NCBI RefSeq assembly: GCF_013389365.1 | Contig: NZ_JACADJ010000033.1 | Coordinates: forward strand, 6,866-40,530 | Reading direction: 5' to 3' | Source: Desulfobacter latus | Lineage (GTDB): Bacteria > Desulfobacterota > Desulfobacteria > Desulfobacterales > Desulfobacteraceae | DNA: 33,665 bases | Part shown: positions 1 through 8,100 of the stretch, in pieces | How the letters are laid out: each line of letters starts with the position of its first letter | Position numbering within the stretch: the stretch's first letter is position 1 | Notes under the pieces: model-generated | Databases searched by the model: none | Seen by the model: only the letters and a program-made list of their open reading frames with translations | Told to the model about the DNA's origin: nothing | Translations under genes and position numbers: made by a program

Positions 1-1065
1 TGATGATCGTGCAATTTCGCCAAGATTATAAAAATACAAGGTATAATCACAAGTGTCACCACCAGAACTGCAGAAATACAGCACACGATAGGTACCGGAC
101 TGTTCCGCTACAAGATTTCTCTCTCCTGGTGCGGAGGTTGCTTCTTTGCTGAAAAATTCACTCCCGTCCGGATTGTATATGACAAGCTTAGATTTGGTGC
201 TGGAATAATATAGATTTTCTGTAACATAAAATGTCAGCTCGTCTCCGGCCTGGGCTTCAAACGTAAACAGGTCGACATCATAAGGTGTCAGATCTGATGA
301 GACAGCACTCCCGTCAGCAAGCTTAACAGCACCCTCTGATGATCGTGCAATTTCGCCAAGATTATAAAAATACAAGGTATAATCACAAGTGTCACCACCT
401 GAACTGCAGAAATACAACGCACGATAGGTACCGGACTGTTCCGCTACAAGATTTCTCTCTCCTGGGGCGAAGGTTGCTTCTTTGCTGAAAAATTCACTCC
501 CGTCCGGATTGTAGATGACAAGCTTAGAGTTGGTTCTGGAAGAAGATAGATTTTCTGTAACATAAAATGTCAGCTCATCTCCGGCCTGTGCCTCAAACGT
601 AAACAGGTCGACATCATAAGGCGTCAGATCTGATGAGACAGCACTCCCGTCAGCAAGCTTAACAGCACCCTCTGATGATCGTGCAACCTCGCCAAGATTA
701 TAAAAATACAAGGTGAAGTCGCAGGTGTAATTGTTTGCACAGGAATAAACCAGTCGGTACGTCCCAGTTTGATTTACTTTTTGGTTACGTCCTCCTGGAT
801 ATGAAGTGGTCGTCTCTGTGAAAAATGGGCTGCCGTCCGGGTTGTAGACATTAATAGTGAAACGGGCACCACTGGAATATTGATTATCCACAGCAAAAAA
901 GGTGATCTTGTCATCTGCCTGCGCTTCGAACGTGTATTCGACCGTCTGTACGCTGTCAGTCAGGCTGCCGGTGATTGCGTCTCCATCCGACAACTGTTTG
1001 GCCCAGGTTGCGGTCACGCCGCCGATGTGGCAAAGAAAAATGATGAACAAAATTTTTCGTATCAA
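1..1065 (-). CDS. Exported PPC-like tandem-repeat protein, 3' end outside window
   Basis: The reading frame is open from a TTG at 1065 to the window edge (355 codons), so the C-terminus is missing. TTG is chosen because AAGGAGAG lies 7 nt upstream (1073-1080) and translation gives a signal peptide (MIRKILFIIFLCHIGGVTATWA). The mature part is built of about 112-residue units. Each has a DLFTFEAQAGDELTFYV-type strand, a central YNPDGS turn and a closing SGTYR strand followed by a Cys pair (YFCSSGGDTCDYTLYFYNLGE). This pattern resembles bacterial pre-peptidase C-terminal (PPC) beta-sandwiches, which are accessory domains of secreted proteins. The first unit has diverged; the next two are nearly identical. 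It is the last visible gene of the minus-strand cluster, 128 bp after the cohesin-dockerin gene. Family assignment rests on pattern only; no catalytic domain is visible. Confidence 0.75.
   Translation of the reverse strand, partial: MIRKILFIIFLCHIGGVTATWAKQLSDGDAITGSLTDSVQTVEYTFEAQADDKITFFAVDNQYSSGARFTINVYNPDGSPFFTETTTSYPGGRNQKVNQTGTYRLVYSCANNYTCDFTLYFYNLGEVARSSEGAVKLADGSAVSSDLTPYDVDLFTFEAQAGDELTFYVTENLSSSRTNSKLVIYNPDGSEFFSKEATFAPGERNLVAEQSGTYRALYFCSSGGDTCDYTLYFYNLGEIARSSEGAVKLADGSAVSSDLTPYDVDLFTFEAQAGDELTFYVTENLYYSSTKSKLVIYNPDGSEFFSKEATSAPGERNLVAEQSGTYRVLYFCSSGGDTCDYTLYFYNLGEIARSS
2..673 (-). repeat. Tandem 336-bp coding repeat, two near-identical units
   Basis: The motif gatgatcgtgcaa recurs at 2, 338 and 674, an exact 336-bp (112-codon) period. 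The units at 2-337 and 338-673 differ at only about 14 positions by eye. The promoter-proximal unit (about 674-1000) is clearly diverged. The array continues past the window edge. Confidence 0.9.
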
Positions 1066-1193
1066 TGTGTCTCTCTCCTTGCTGTGAATTGCAGTTAGTC
1101 CAGCAAGTCTCAGTGAGCGTTAGTAATTTTCACAAAACTATCTTTCTACTAAAATAAATTCTTCCAACTCGATATGTTTGACCCACTAACAAT

Positions 1194-1928
1194 TTACGGT
1201 GTTGAATTGATTTCTTTATTCATAGCATTTATCGCCTCTTCAAACCCTATTTTTTCGTCCTGATTAATATCCGATGAAATATGAATATCCTCTTGGGATT
1301 TGAGTGTCCATGCTTTGAGTATTATCATCGTATCCTCTAGGTTGATTACAAAATCCTGATTTACATCGCCTTTCCAATCGTATTGATCAATGTTTAAAAC
1401 CAGTTCTCCCCATGTACCGGCAATGATCTCCTGTGATGCAGGCCCTCGGGCCCCCTGATTGTCAAAAGACAGCGTGACATCTCCGGTGGCTGCTGATCTG
1501 AAAAAAACAGAGAGAAAGGCCGTGTCTGGGGTAACGTTCACACCATCTGTCTCTCCTGATCTTGTCAATCCTATGACAAGTTTTCCGGGAACCCCATCTT
1601 CCAGGGCAACTTTAAAAAGGGTTGTGACCTGTCCATTGTCGTTTAACAGGCTTCCTTCGGTTACTTTGGGCTGAATACCCTCTTTTAACGGATCTGAATC
1701 CACAACGGTGAGGGTGGATGGGTCATAGTTTAAGTCAAATGCCAGACCGTATAAATTGGACGCCCCTTCTATGGAAATGTCTACCCTGAATTCGCCCCCC
1801 ACATATTGGACGGTCTCTGCCTTTATGTGAATATCGGCGGCTGAGGCCGGGGTAAAAAGGGCCAGGATAAACATGGGAATTAAAATATATTGCAGCACTT
1901 TTTGATTGATATGGGCCGGTAAATTCAT
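1194..1928 (-). CDS. Exported cohesin-dockerin protein
   Basis: This 244-aa protein has a signal peptide (residues 1-30, ending TPASA). A cohesin-like beta-sandwich follows at about 31-180, with the family's features: a GGEFRVDISIEGASNLYG opening, FDLNYDPSTLTVV, a GKLVIGL strand and an FLSVFF strand. The C-terminus at about 188-240 is a dockerin-type I module with two calcium loops (GDVNQDFVINLEDT and DINQDEKIGFEEA, with Asp/Asn at loop positions 1, 3 and 5 and an acid at 12). Cohesins bind dockerins outside the cell, so a protein carrying both can act as an adaptor. The giant protein and the C10 peptidase in this window also have dockerins and are plausible partners. The gene starts 19 bp after the FlgD-like gene and has AAAGGA ahead of its ATG. 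Non-cellulosomal cohesins are known from diverse bacteria; the actual partner here is inferred. Confidence 0.85.
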   Translation of the reverse strand: MNLPAHINQKVLQYILIPMFILALFTPASAADIHIKAETVQYVGGEFRVDISIEGASNLYGLAFDLNYDPSTLTVVDSDPLKEGIQPKVTEGSLLNDNGQVTTLFKVALEDGVPGKLVIGLTRSGETDGVNVTPDTAFLSVFFRSAATGDVTLSFDNQGARGPASQEIIAGTWGELVLNIDQYDWKGDVNQDFVINLEDTMIILKAWTLKSQEDIHISSDINQDEKIGFEEAINAMNKEINSTP

Positions 1929-1947
1929 TGTATTTTCCTTTTTCTAT

Positions 1948-3102
1948 CTAGTTGTTCACATCAACCTTGAATGAATAGGAACCGACCTGTCCGGTTAGCC
2001 CAACCAGGTTGATTGTTATCATGTGTTCTCCATTGGAGAGGCTTGTGGTATCAAGGGTGTAAACATACGGTGTGTGGGCATGTTCTTCTTCATCAAAACG
2101 CCGATAATCGATAAAAATAATCAGTTCAAATCTGGCTTCGTTGAGCATGTCCATGCTTTCCGGTGAAATTACGGCTTTCAGTTGAATCTCTCCGGATACC
2201 TGTTGAACGCTTTTTTCTGCAAGACCGGTGGTGTCATCCGTGTTCAAGTAAACCGTGAACCGGGGGGCCGTATTCAAGGCCCGCTGAACAAGAGACTGGG
2301 CTGATATGCCCTGGTTTTGCCGCTCCAGAATTGCCTGTCTGGCAGACTGGTAGGAGAGCAGTGAGTCTTCGGGCCGGGGAAGGGTTTTTCGGTATTCAAG
2401 ATAGTTCTGGGAGCTGCCTTCCACGATAATTGCATTTTCAGGCAGGGCAAAACCATCCAGCATGAGATGAGCGCCGGTAAGATCCATGACATTGATCCGT
2501 CCGGTATCGTCCAGCGCGTTCCAGGAAAGGGTATACACACCTGCCGTTTTAGGTTGCCAGTCAATTAAGGTTTTCAGCATCGGGCCATTGCGTACGCCTG
2601 CCTTGAGGTCTACTCTGGATGGGCTTGAGACCGAATAAGCAATGCTGTATATGTTGTCTGTCTGTCGCACATCCTGGATATGGAGATCACAATACTCCCC
2701 CCCTGAGACGGTCGTGGGATCATATACTACTGTTTCGCCTCCGGACGTTTCAGCCTCAATGCCCACCAGATAGGCTTCGTTCGGCACCTGTTTCCCGTTG
2801 TCGTCCCGGCCGTCCCATTTGAACGTGTTGACACCGCCCGGTCTGGATTCGTTCCTGGTCAGGTGGCGGACCACATCAAAATCCGGTGTAAAAATCTGGA
2901 TGGTTACGTCAGCCCTTTGGCTGATGAAAAATGATATGCCAACGGTCTCTCCGGGTGTCAATTTCCGGGGGACCACGTTGACATTGCTCAGGTTCAAGGC
3001 CGATGCCGGAACAGCCACCCCAGTCAAACAGAAAACAAAAAATACAACCGGGATCAATGCCTTTTTGCAGTGTTTCAACAACAGACTGTCTGTGAAATAC
3101 AT
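1948..3102 (-). CDS. Exported FlgD-Ig-like domain protein
   Basis: This 384-aa protein has a signal peptide (about residues 1-35, ending VPASA). A FlgD-type Ig-like domain follows: an LTPGETVGISFFISQRADV strand pair, then FDVVRHLTRNESRPGG, FKWDGRDDNGKQVPNEAYLV and a Val/Tyr-rich closing strand. A second, weaker copy follows (SSPSRVDL, GVYTLSWNALDDTGR). The C-terminal 150 residues are unassigned beta-rich sequence containing a Gln/Arg-rich helix. The same order (WDGxDDxG, YVYD, then ALPENAII) occurs at the C-terminus of the giant protein (PLPDNAII), so the two are probably paralogous modules. AGGAG lies upstream of the ATG. In this family such domains act as extracellular structural or C-terminal sorting modules; no enzyme activity is evident. 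Confidence 0.7.
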   Translation of the reverse strand: MYFTDSLLLKHCKKALIPVVFFVFCLTGVAVPASALNLSNVNVVPRKLTPGETVGISFFISQRADVTIQIFTPDFDVVRHLTRNESRPGGVNTFKWDGRDDNGKQVPNEAYLVGIEAETSGGETVVYDPTTVSGGEYCDLHIQDVRQTDNIYSIAYSVSSPSRVDLKAGVRNGPMLKTLIDWQPKTAGVYTLSWNALDDTGRINVMDLTGAHLMLDGFALPENAIIVEGSSQNYLEYRKTLPRPEDSLLSYQSARQAILERQNQGISAQSLVQRALNTAPRFTVYLNTDDTTGLAEKSVQQVSGEIQLKAVISPESMDMLNEARFELIIFIDYRRFDEEEHAHTPYVYTLDTTSLSNGEHMITINLVGLTGQVGSYSFKVDVNN

Positions 3103-3192
3103 GTTGCCTCTCCTATCGTTTAGACCGGAAATCGGTTTATATGAAAGTATTAATAACTTATTAAATTACTTTCATCTTTTGTTATGGGTTGA

Positions 3193-3231
3193 ACCTGGGT
3201 GTTGATAGACCAGGTCACAGCCCATGGCTGT
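3193..3231 (-). other. Two adjacent small hairpins between the TolB-like and FlgD-like genes
   Basis: ACCTGG (3193-3198) pairs with CCAGGT (3210-3215), and ACAGCC (3217-3222) pairs with GGCTGT (3226-3231). Neither has a following T-tract on the minus strand, so a classical terminator is unlikely. Possible roles are an RNA-processing or stability site inside the operon. This is read by eye only. Confidence 0.3.
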
Positions 3232-4133
3232 TATTTGACCCAGAAGGGACGGCTGCATGTTTTTTTTATGTCCGTTACCCGGCGCAGCCGATCTCCGGAA
3301 AGGGATATAATCCATATTTCTCTATGTCCCGTTCTTGAGGACACAAATGCGATTTCATCACCGGCTGGGGACCATACCGGTTCACCGTCAAAAGACCTGT
3401 GACGGGTCAGGCGTGTGTTTTTTTCGGTTTCCAAATGGTAAATCCATATATCATAATTGCCCGTCTTATTGGATACATAAACAATCTGTTTGCCGTTTGG
3501 CGACCATGCCGGGTGGTATGAATCGGCCTTGTCCCGGGTAACCTGTTGAAACGCTCCGGTTTCTATGTCCAGAACACCAATTTCTTCGATTACGCCTAAA
3601 ACCGGATCGCGTTTGAACTCCGCACACGCAAGGCGGGTACCGTCCGGCGAGTAAGACGGATATACCCGCATGGGGGGGAATGTGGTTAACCGCCGCGGCT
3701 CTTCCCAGACTGTCCCATTACGGTGGATCTGCCATAATTCTCCCTGGTCCGACGGAATCACCGTGTATTTGATATATGCCAGGGCGCTGCCGTCGGGTTT
3801 CCATGCCGGATGGGCATAAATACCTGGTGGCAAAGGAAGCCGTTCCTGGGTATCGCTATCTTTGGCATACCACCACAACTCCCTTTTTTTCTGGAATACC
3901 AGGTGATGTCTGTCCGGGGAGACTGCGGGAGAAAGTTCATCGTGGGGCGTTTGGGTGATTTGCCGAAGCTGTTTGCCGTCGGGGCTGACCGTGTACAGAT
4001 CCCAGTTTCCCGAAAGATTGGAGGAAAAGACAATATCGCCGGGTAAAAATGTCCGGGCGGACACGGATACGGTCTCCCAGAACAGAAAAATCATGAGTGT
4101 CAATATTATTTTTTTCCACCTGTGTTGTATCAT
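3231..4133 (-). CDS. Exported TolB-like WD40/PD40 beta-propeller protein
   Basis: The frame is open further upstream, but the start is placed at the ATG at 4133. That start overlaps the TGA of the preceding gene (ATGA), has GGAGG 6-10 nt upstream, and yields a signal peptide (MIQHRWKKIILTLMIFLFW, cleavage near SVSA). The result is about 300 aa. The mature protein has five or six PD40 blades with repeated PAxSPDGxxLxF or PxWSPxGxxIxFVS cores (SPAVSPD, PAWKPDGSALAY, PSYSPDGTRLAC, PAWSPNGKQIVYVS, PVWSPAGDEIAFVS), each followed by a DIWI or EIWI strand. The family is like the periplasmic TolB C-terminal propeller. No Pal, TolA or TolR neighbours are present, so it is not the housekeeping tolB. 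A binding or scaffold role within this exported-protein cluster is inferred. Overlap with the DUF3592 gene implies translational coupling. Confidence 0.8.
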   Translation of the reverse strand: MIQHRWKKIILTLMIFLFWETVSVSARTFLPGDIVFSSNLSGNWDLYTVSPDGKQLRQITQTPHDELSPAVSPDRHHLVFQKKRELWWYAKDSDTQERLPLPPGIYAHPAWKPDGSALAYIKYTVIPSDQGELWQIHRNGTVWEEPRRLTTFPPMRVYPSYSPDGTRLACAEFKRDPVLGVIEEIGVLDIETGAFQQVTRDKADSYHPAWSPNGKQIVYVSNKTGNYDIWIYHLETEKNTRLTRHRSFDGEPVWSPAGDEIAFVSSRTGHREIWIISLSGDRLRRVTDIKKTCSRPFWVK

Positions 4134-5179
4134 TCCCGTCCTCCAAATATGAGGTAGTCCAGTCTTTTTTTCAAGTGTCCAAGGTAGGTCTCTCCGGCCG
4201 GTTGAATATCCCGGTGCCTGAAGGATACAAAAATAGAAGGGGACGGGGTTTTTTCGATGTAGAGTGTCCAGTTCCTCAGGGTGTAAGTTTCTCGCCATCT
4301 TTCCCGGTGCAGCATCACCCTGCCGGCCTGGGAAAAACCGTATTCAGCGGTGGACGTATTAAAAAAGCGTTTTCGGGTCTCTATGAGCTTTTTTGCTGTT
4401 GAATCAACAATCAGCATGGTTGAAAATCCCGCGGTGATAAATACCCCGCAGCCCAGACTGATGAGCCAGGATACTGCTGTAATCGTACTGTAGTCCATAA
4501 GATCCATGGTTGGATTTAGTTCGTCAAGAAAAAGAATGTGGCATGCCAAGGTGACAAATGAAAAAAATAGAAAGGGGACACCGAATCGCCAGAAAACGGA
4601 CATGCCGGTATTCAACCGAAGAATATTGCCGTTATCTTTAATAATGGCTGATTCCGGAAGGGGGGAATCACCGCCATATGTCCGGGGAAGTGCCTCATCC
4701 ATATGCTGTGTCAGCCTCATCCAGATATTTTCTTTGCGGATCATGGTTGCGGCCATGAAGATAAAACCGGCCAATACGGTCATTAAGGCAAATGCGTTTC
4801 TCAGATAGTCCGTATTAATAACAGCCTCTTCAGGTTTATGCGGATTGTACCAGACCGGAATGACGTCTCCTTTTTTGTATTTGCGAATCAGGTAGGTATA
4901 TCGTTTTATGGAATCTTCCTTAATGTGAAACCGTACGCCGGTATATGTCCTGTCGCCGGCTTCGTATTGGTATTGGAGGTAGTACCGACCGCCTATATCA
5001 TCATCCCACCATCCTTTCTTAGATGTTTTGACCACTTGGCCGCTGGTTTGAATCCAGGCAGTACGAATCTGCCACAGGGTATAGGTTTGGAAAATAATTA
5101 TAGCAAGAACAATGCCGAATATAATACCGACCCCTTTGAAAAGTCCGCTTAGCTTTTTTAAATCTTCAGGTTTGTCCAT
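4130..5179 (-). CDS. DUF3592 family membrane protein
   Basis: This 349-aa protein has about four hydrophobic segments (near residues 14-33, 128-148, 195-217 and 232-258) and no cleavable signal. Between the first two is a DUF3592-type extracytoplasmic domain: TSGQVVKTSKKGWWDDD, a YYLQYQYEAGDRTYTGVRF strand pair, then YKKGDVIPVWYNPHKPEEAV, the typical close of this family. The C-terminal ~90 residues appear to be cytoplasmic. The gene lies 15 bp after the RHS gene, with only a weak GCTGCTG ahead of its ATG, and its stop overlaps the TolB-like start. The molecular role of DUF3592 is not established. Because it directly follows an RHS gene, an immunity or secretion-partner role is possible but unproven. 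Confidence 0.75.
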   Translation of the reverse strand: MDKPEDLKKLSGLFKGVGIIFGIVLAIIIFQTYTLWQIRTAWIQTSGQVVKTSKKGWWDDDIGGRYYLQYQYEAGDRTYTGVRFHIKEDSIKRYTYLIRKYKKGDVIPVWYNPHKPEEAVINTDYLRNAFALMTVLAGFIFMAATMIRKENIWMRLTQHMDEALPRTYGGDSPLPESAIIKDNGNILRLNTGMSVFWRFGVPFLFFSFVTLACHILFLDELNPTMDLMDYSTITAVSWLISLGCGVFITAGFSTMLIVDSTAKKLIETRKRFFNTSTAEYGFSQAGRVMLHRERWRETYTLRNWTLYIEKTPSPSIFVSFRHRDIQPAGETYLGHLKKRLDYLIFGGRE

Positions 5180-5194
5180 ATTTTTCAGCAGCCT

Positions 5195-8100
5195 TTATAT
5201 TGTAAAAACCACATAAGGTCCGACAGAGCCGTTAACTTCATAAAACGTCCTTTCATAGGTAAATTTCCATATCCCTGCAGTGCCTTTTATGGTTCCGGAG
5301 ATGCCTGCGCCTGCTTCCAGAGAAAGACTTCCCCCTTGAAGTTTTAAACAGACCTGTATGGCGCCTGTCACGCCGCCGGATACATAGGCTTTTACCAGGG
5401 AAGAGTCCTTATCTTCCTCGGCAAGTCCAAACAGCGCTTCCATAGTAAGGGCCCCTGTTACACAGCCTTTACCGAACCCCTGTTCCTCACAATTGTCAAA
5501 TCCACCGCTCAGACTGCCTGAAATTCCCCATGAGACCTTGGCAACCAGTCCAATAAATCCTTTGGATTGAAACAGCCAGACATCAATATCCCATGATATG
5601 CCCCAGGGGGTGTTGATATACCCCGTATCTCCACTCCAGCCGACAGTAACACTGAGTTCTTTGTTAATAACGTATTTGCCGGCATTTTTGGTTTTTTCTC
5701 CACAGCATTCTCTGCATTTCTGGTAAGTAATACCGATGGAACCGCTGTCCATATATTTGGACAAAAATTGGGGAATCAGTTTTTTTATTCGATCGGCATC
5801 ATAGGTAATGGAATGGGAGTCGCATGTTTTTACGGAGGTCCCTCTGGGATCGGTATACCGCAGGGGATTCGACATGGCATACTCGTAAAGATTCATTCCG
5901 TCAATGAATCCCTTGGGGTCGGGATTGAGAAACCGGCCTAACCCCGGATGGTAACAACGGGCCCGGTAATAATAGATACCGGCCGTTTCATCATACCGCC
6001 GGCCGGTGAAACGATAGGGATTCTTTTGTGCTGACGCGGATATACTGCCGCCTGACGCATCAAATACCTGCACCTGGCCGTAGGCATCATATTGGTACCG
6101 TTCCGTCAGAGTACCGCCGGCATCGGCCAGGGCCATGACCGAACCGATGACATCGGTCAAATAATAGGCGGTGCTGCTTCCCCTGACCATGAGAATGGTT
6201 TCATCCAGCCGGTTTCCGTAGACATAAGCGGCAGCCGTTGTTGCGTTTTCACGCTCTTCGATGATACGGCTGTCATCGTAAATATATTCAGTGGTGACGC
6301 CGCCGTCTTGTTTTTTTACTCTTCTGTTCAGTGCATCAATGGTAAATGCAGCAATCACTGAAGAATCTGATTTGCGCGTGATTTTGATCAGCTGATTTTC
6401 ATAATCGTATTGGTAAATCTGTTTACCGTCATCTATGAGGTTTCCATTGGCGTCATAGACATGGCTGATTGCGCCCACAGCCGTATATTGGTTCATCTCA
6501 TTTACGGTACGGCTTTCTTCCGTACCGTCTATGGTCACCTTCAGCATATTCCCCACAGGGTCCAGTTCATATTCGGCGTTAAACTGAGGCGTTGGAATGA
6601 GATTGGAATCATTTATTTCTCCCTGCTTGAACAGGGTAAGCCTGCTGGTGTCATCATATGCATAAATCTGGGAGGTGTCTGAGAATACCGAATCAATCGT
6701 ACGCAGACGGTTACCCGCTGCATCATATGCATACTGATAGCCCAGGATTTCGTTGTTTCCCGCATCTTTATAGGAAATGCCGGTAATGCGGCTGGTTTTG
6801 CCGTATGTATATCCAGTCGATATCCCGTTGCCGAACGTTTTGGTCACAGGGCGGCTCAGGCTGTCATACTGGTAGGAGACAAGCGGTGTTGTCAATGCGC
6901 TGTCTTCTATTTTGGCAATTTTATCACGCAGGGTATATGTTTCTTTAATCTGTTTACCTGATGGGTAGACGATGGTTCTGGTGCGCTTTGAGACGTCATG
7001 GCTGTAAGTGATCTGGGTGCCGTTTTGATCTATGGCTGTAATTCTGCCTGCTGCATCATAGTTGAAAGAGATCGTGCCGTAATCGTTTACTGCCGTTTTA
7101 AGCCGTCCCAGCTTGTCAAAGGAATAGGTGTAGGATGAGGTGTCCGGATATTGCCGCTTGATGATCCGGTGGAGGTCATCCCTTTCATAATTGATTACCG
7201 TCCCGTTCTGATCTGTTTTGCTGATGATTTTGCCGGCCGCGTTATACGTAACGCCCTTAGAAGTGCCGTCGGCATAGGTAACTGCTTTCAGCCGGTTGGC
7301 GGCATCATAGGTATACAGGGTTTGCTTTGAGTTGGCATCCGTCATTTTTACCATGTTGCCAACCGGGTCAAAATTCAGGATAGACACATTGCCCAGGGGA
7401 TCTGTTACTTGTTGGAGACGGTTCAGTTTGTCGTATCCGTTAAGCGTTGTTTTTCCCAACCGGTCCACAACCTTGGTGAGATTATAGTTTGCATCATAAG
7501 CGTAGGTGGTTGTATTGCCGGCAGGATCGGTAACCTTCAAAGGCTTATTGAAACCGGTGTAGGTGACTGTGGTAATATCACCATTGACTGTGGTCGTTTT
7601 GACTTTATTTCCAACGCCGTCATATGCATAGGTTTCAAACAGTCCGGTTGTATCTCCTGCGGAAATTACCCGGTTCAGCTTGTCGTATGCATATTGAATG
7701 ACATTCCCGGTGATGGTTTTGTATGTCAGCTTGTTTCCGTTGGCATCATAGGTATAGGTTTTCACCTCACCCAAACTGTTGGTTTGGGTTAATACTTTGC
7801 CGGTATAATTAAAGGTCCAGGTTGTTTTTTGTCCAAGGGCATCGGTTTCCGCGATTCTGCGCCCCAGGCAGTCATACTCTAAAATGGTGAGTACATCATC
7901 TTCATCCGGTTCCGGCTCAGTATCTCCAACCTTCATCAGGGTACGTATCAACCGGCCTGCCGGGTTGTAGGAAAAATAGGTCATGTTTCCTACGGGGTCG
8001 GTTACTTTTATTTTGTTGCCCACCGCATCATAGGCATAGGAAATGGTATTCCCCAGCGGGTTGGTTTCAGTGAGCAGACGGTCCATGGCATCATAGGTGA

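Noticed and set aside
880-1098. Short plus-strand frames opposite the PPC-repeat gene start
   Set aside because: Antisense shadows; the minus-strand frame has a signal peptide, strong ribosome-binding site and repeat structure.
3231-4133. Housekeeping tolB of the Tol-Pal system
   Set aside because: Propeller blades match, but the N-terminal TolB domain and the tolQRA/pal neighbours are missing.
4134-4298. Upstream extension of the TolB-like gene by 55 codons
   Set aside because: It would overlap the DUF3592 gene deeply and bury the signal peptide; the ATG at 4133 with GGAGG and ATGA overlap is better.
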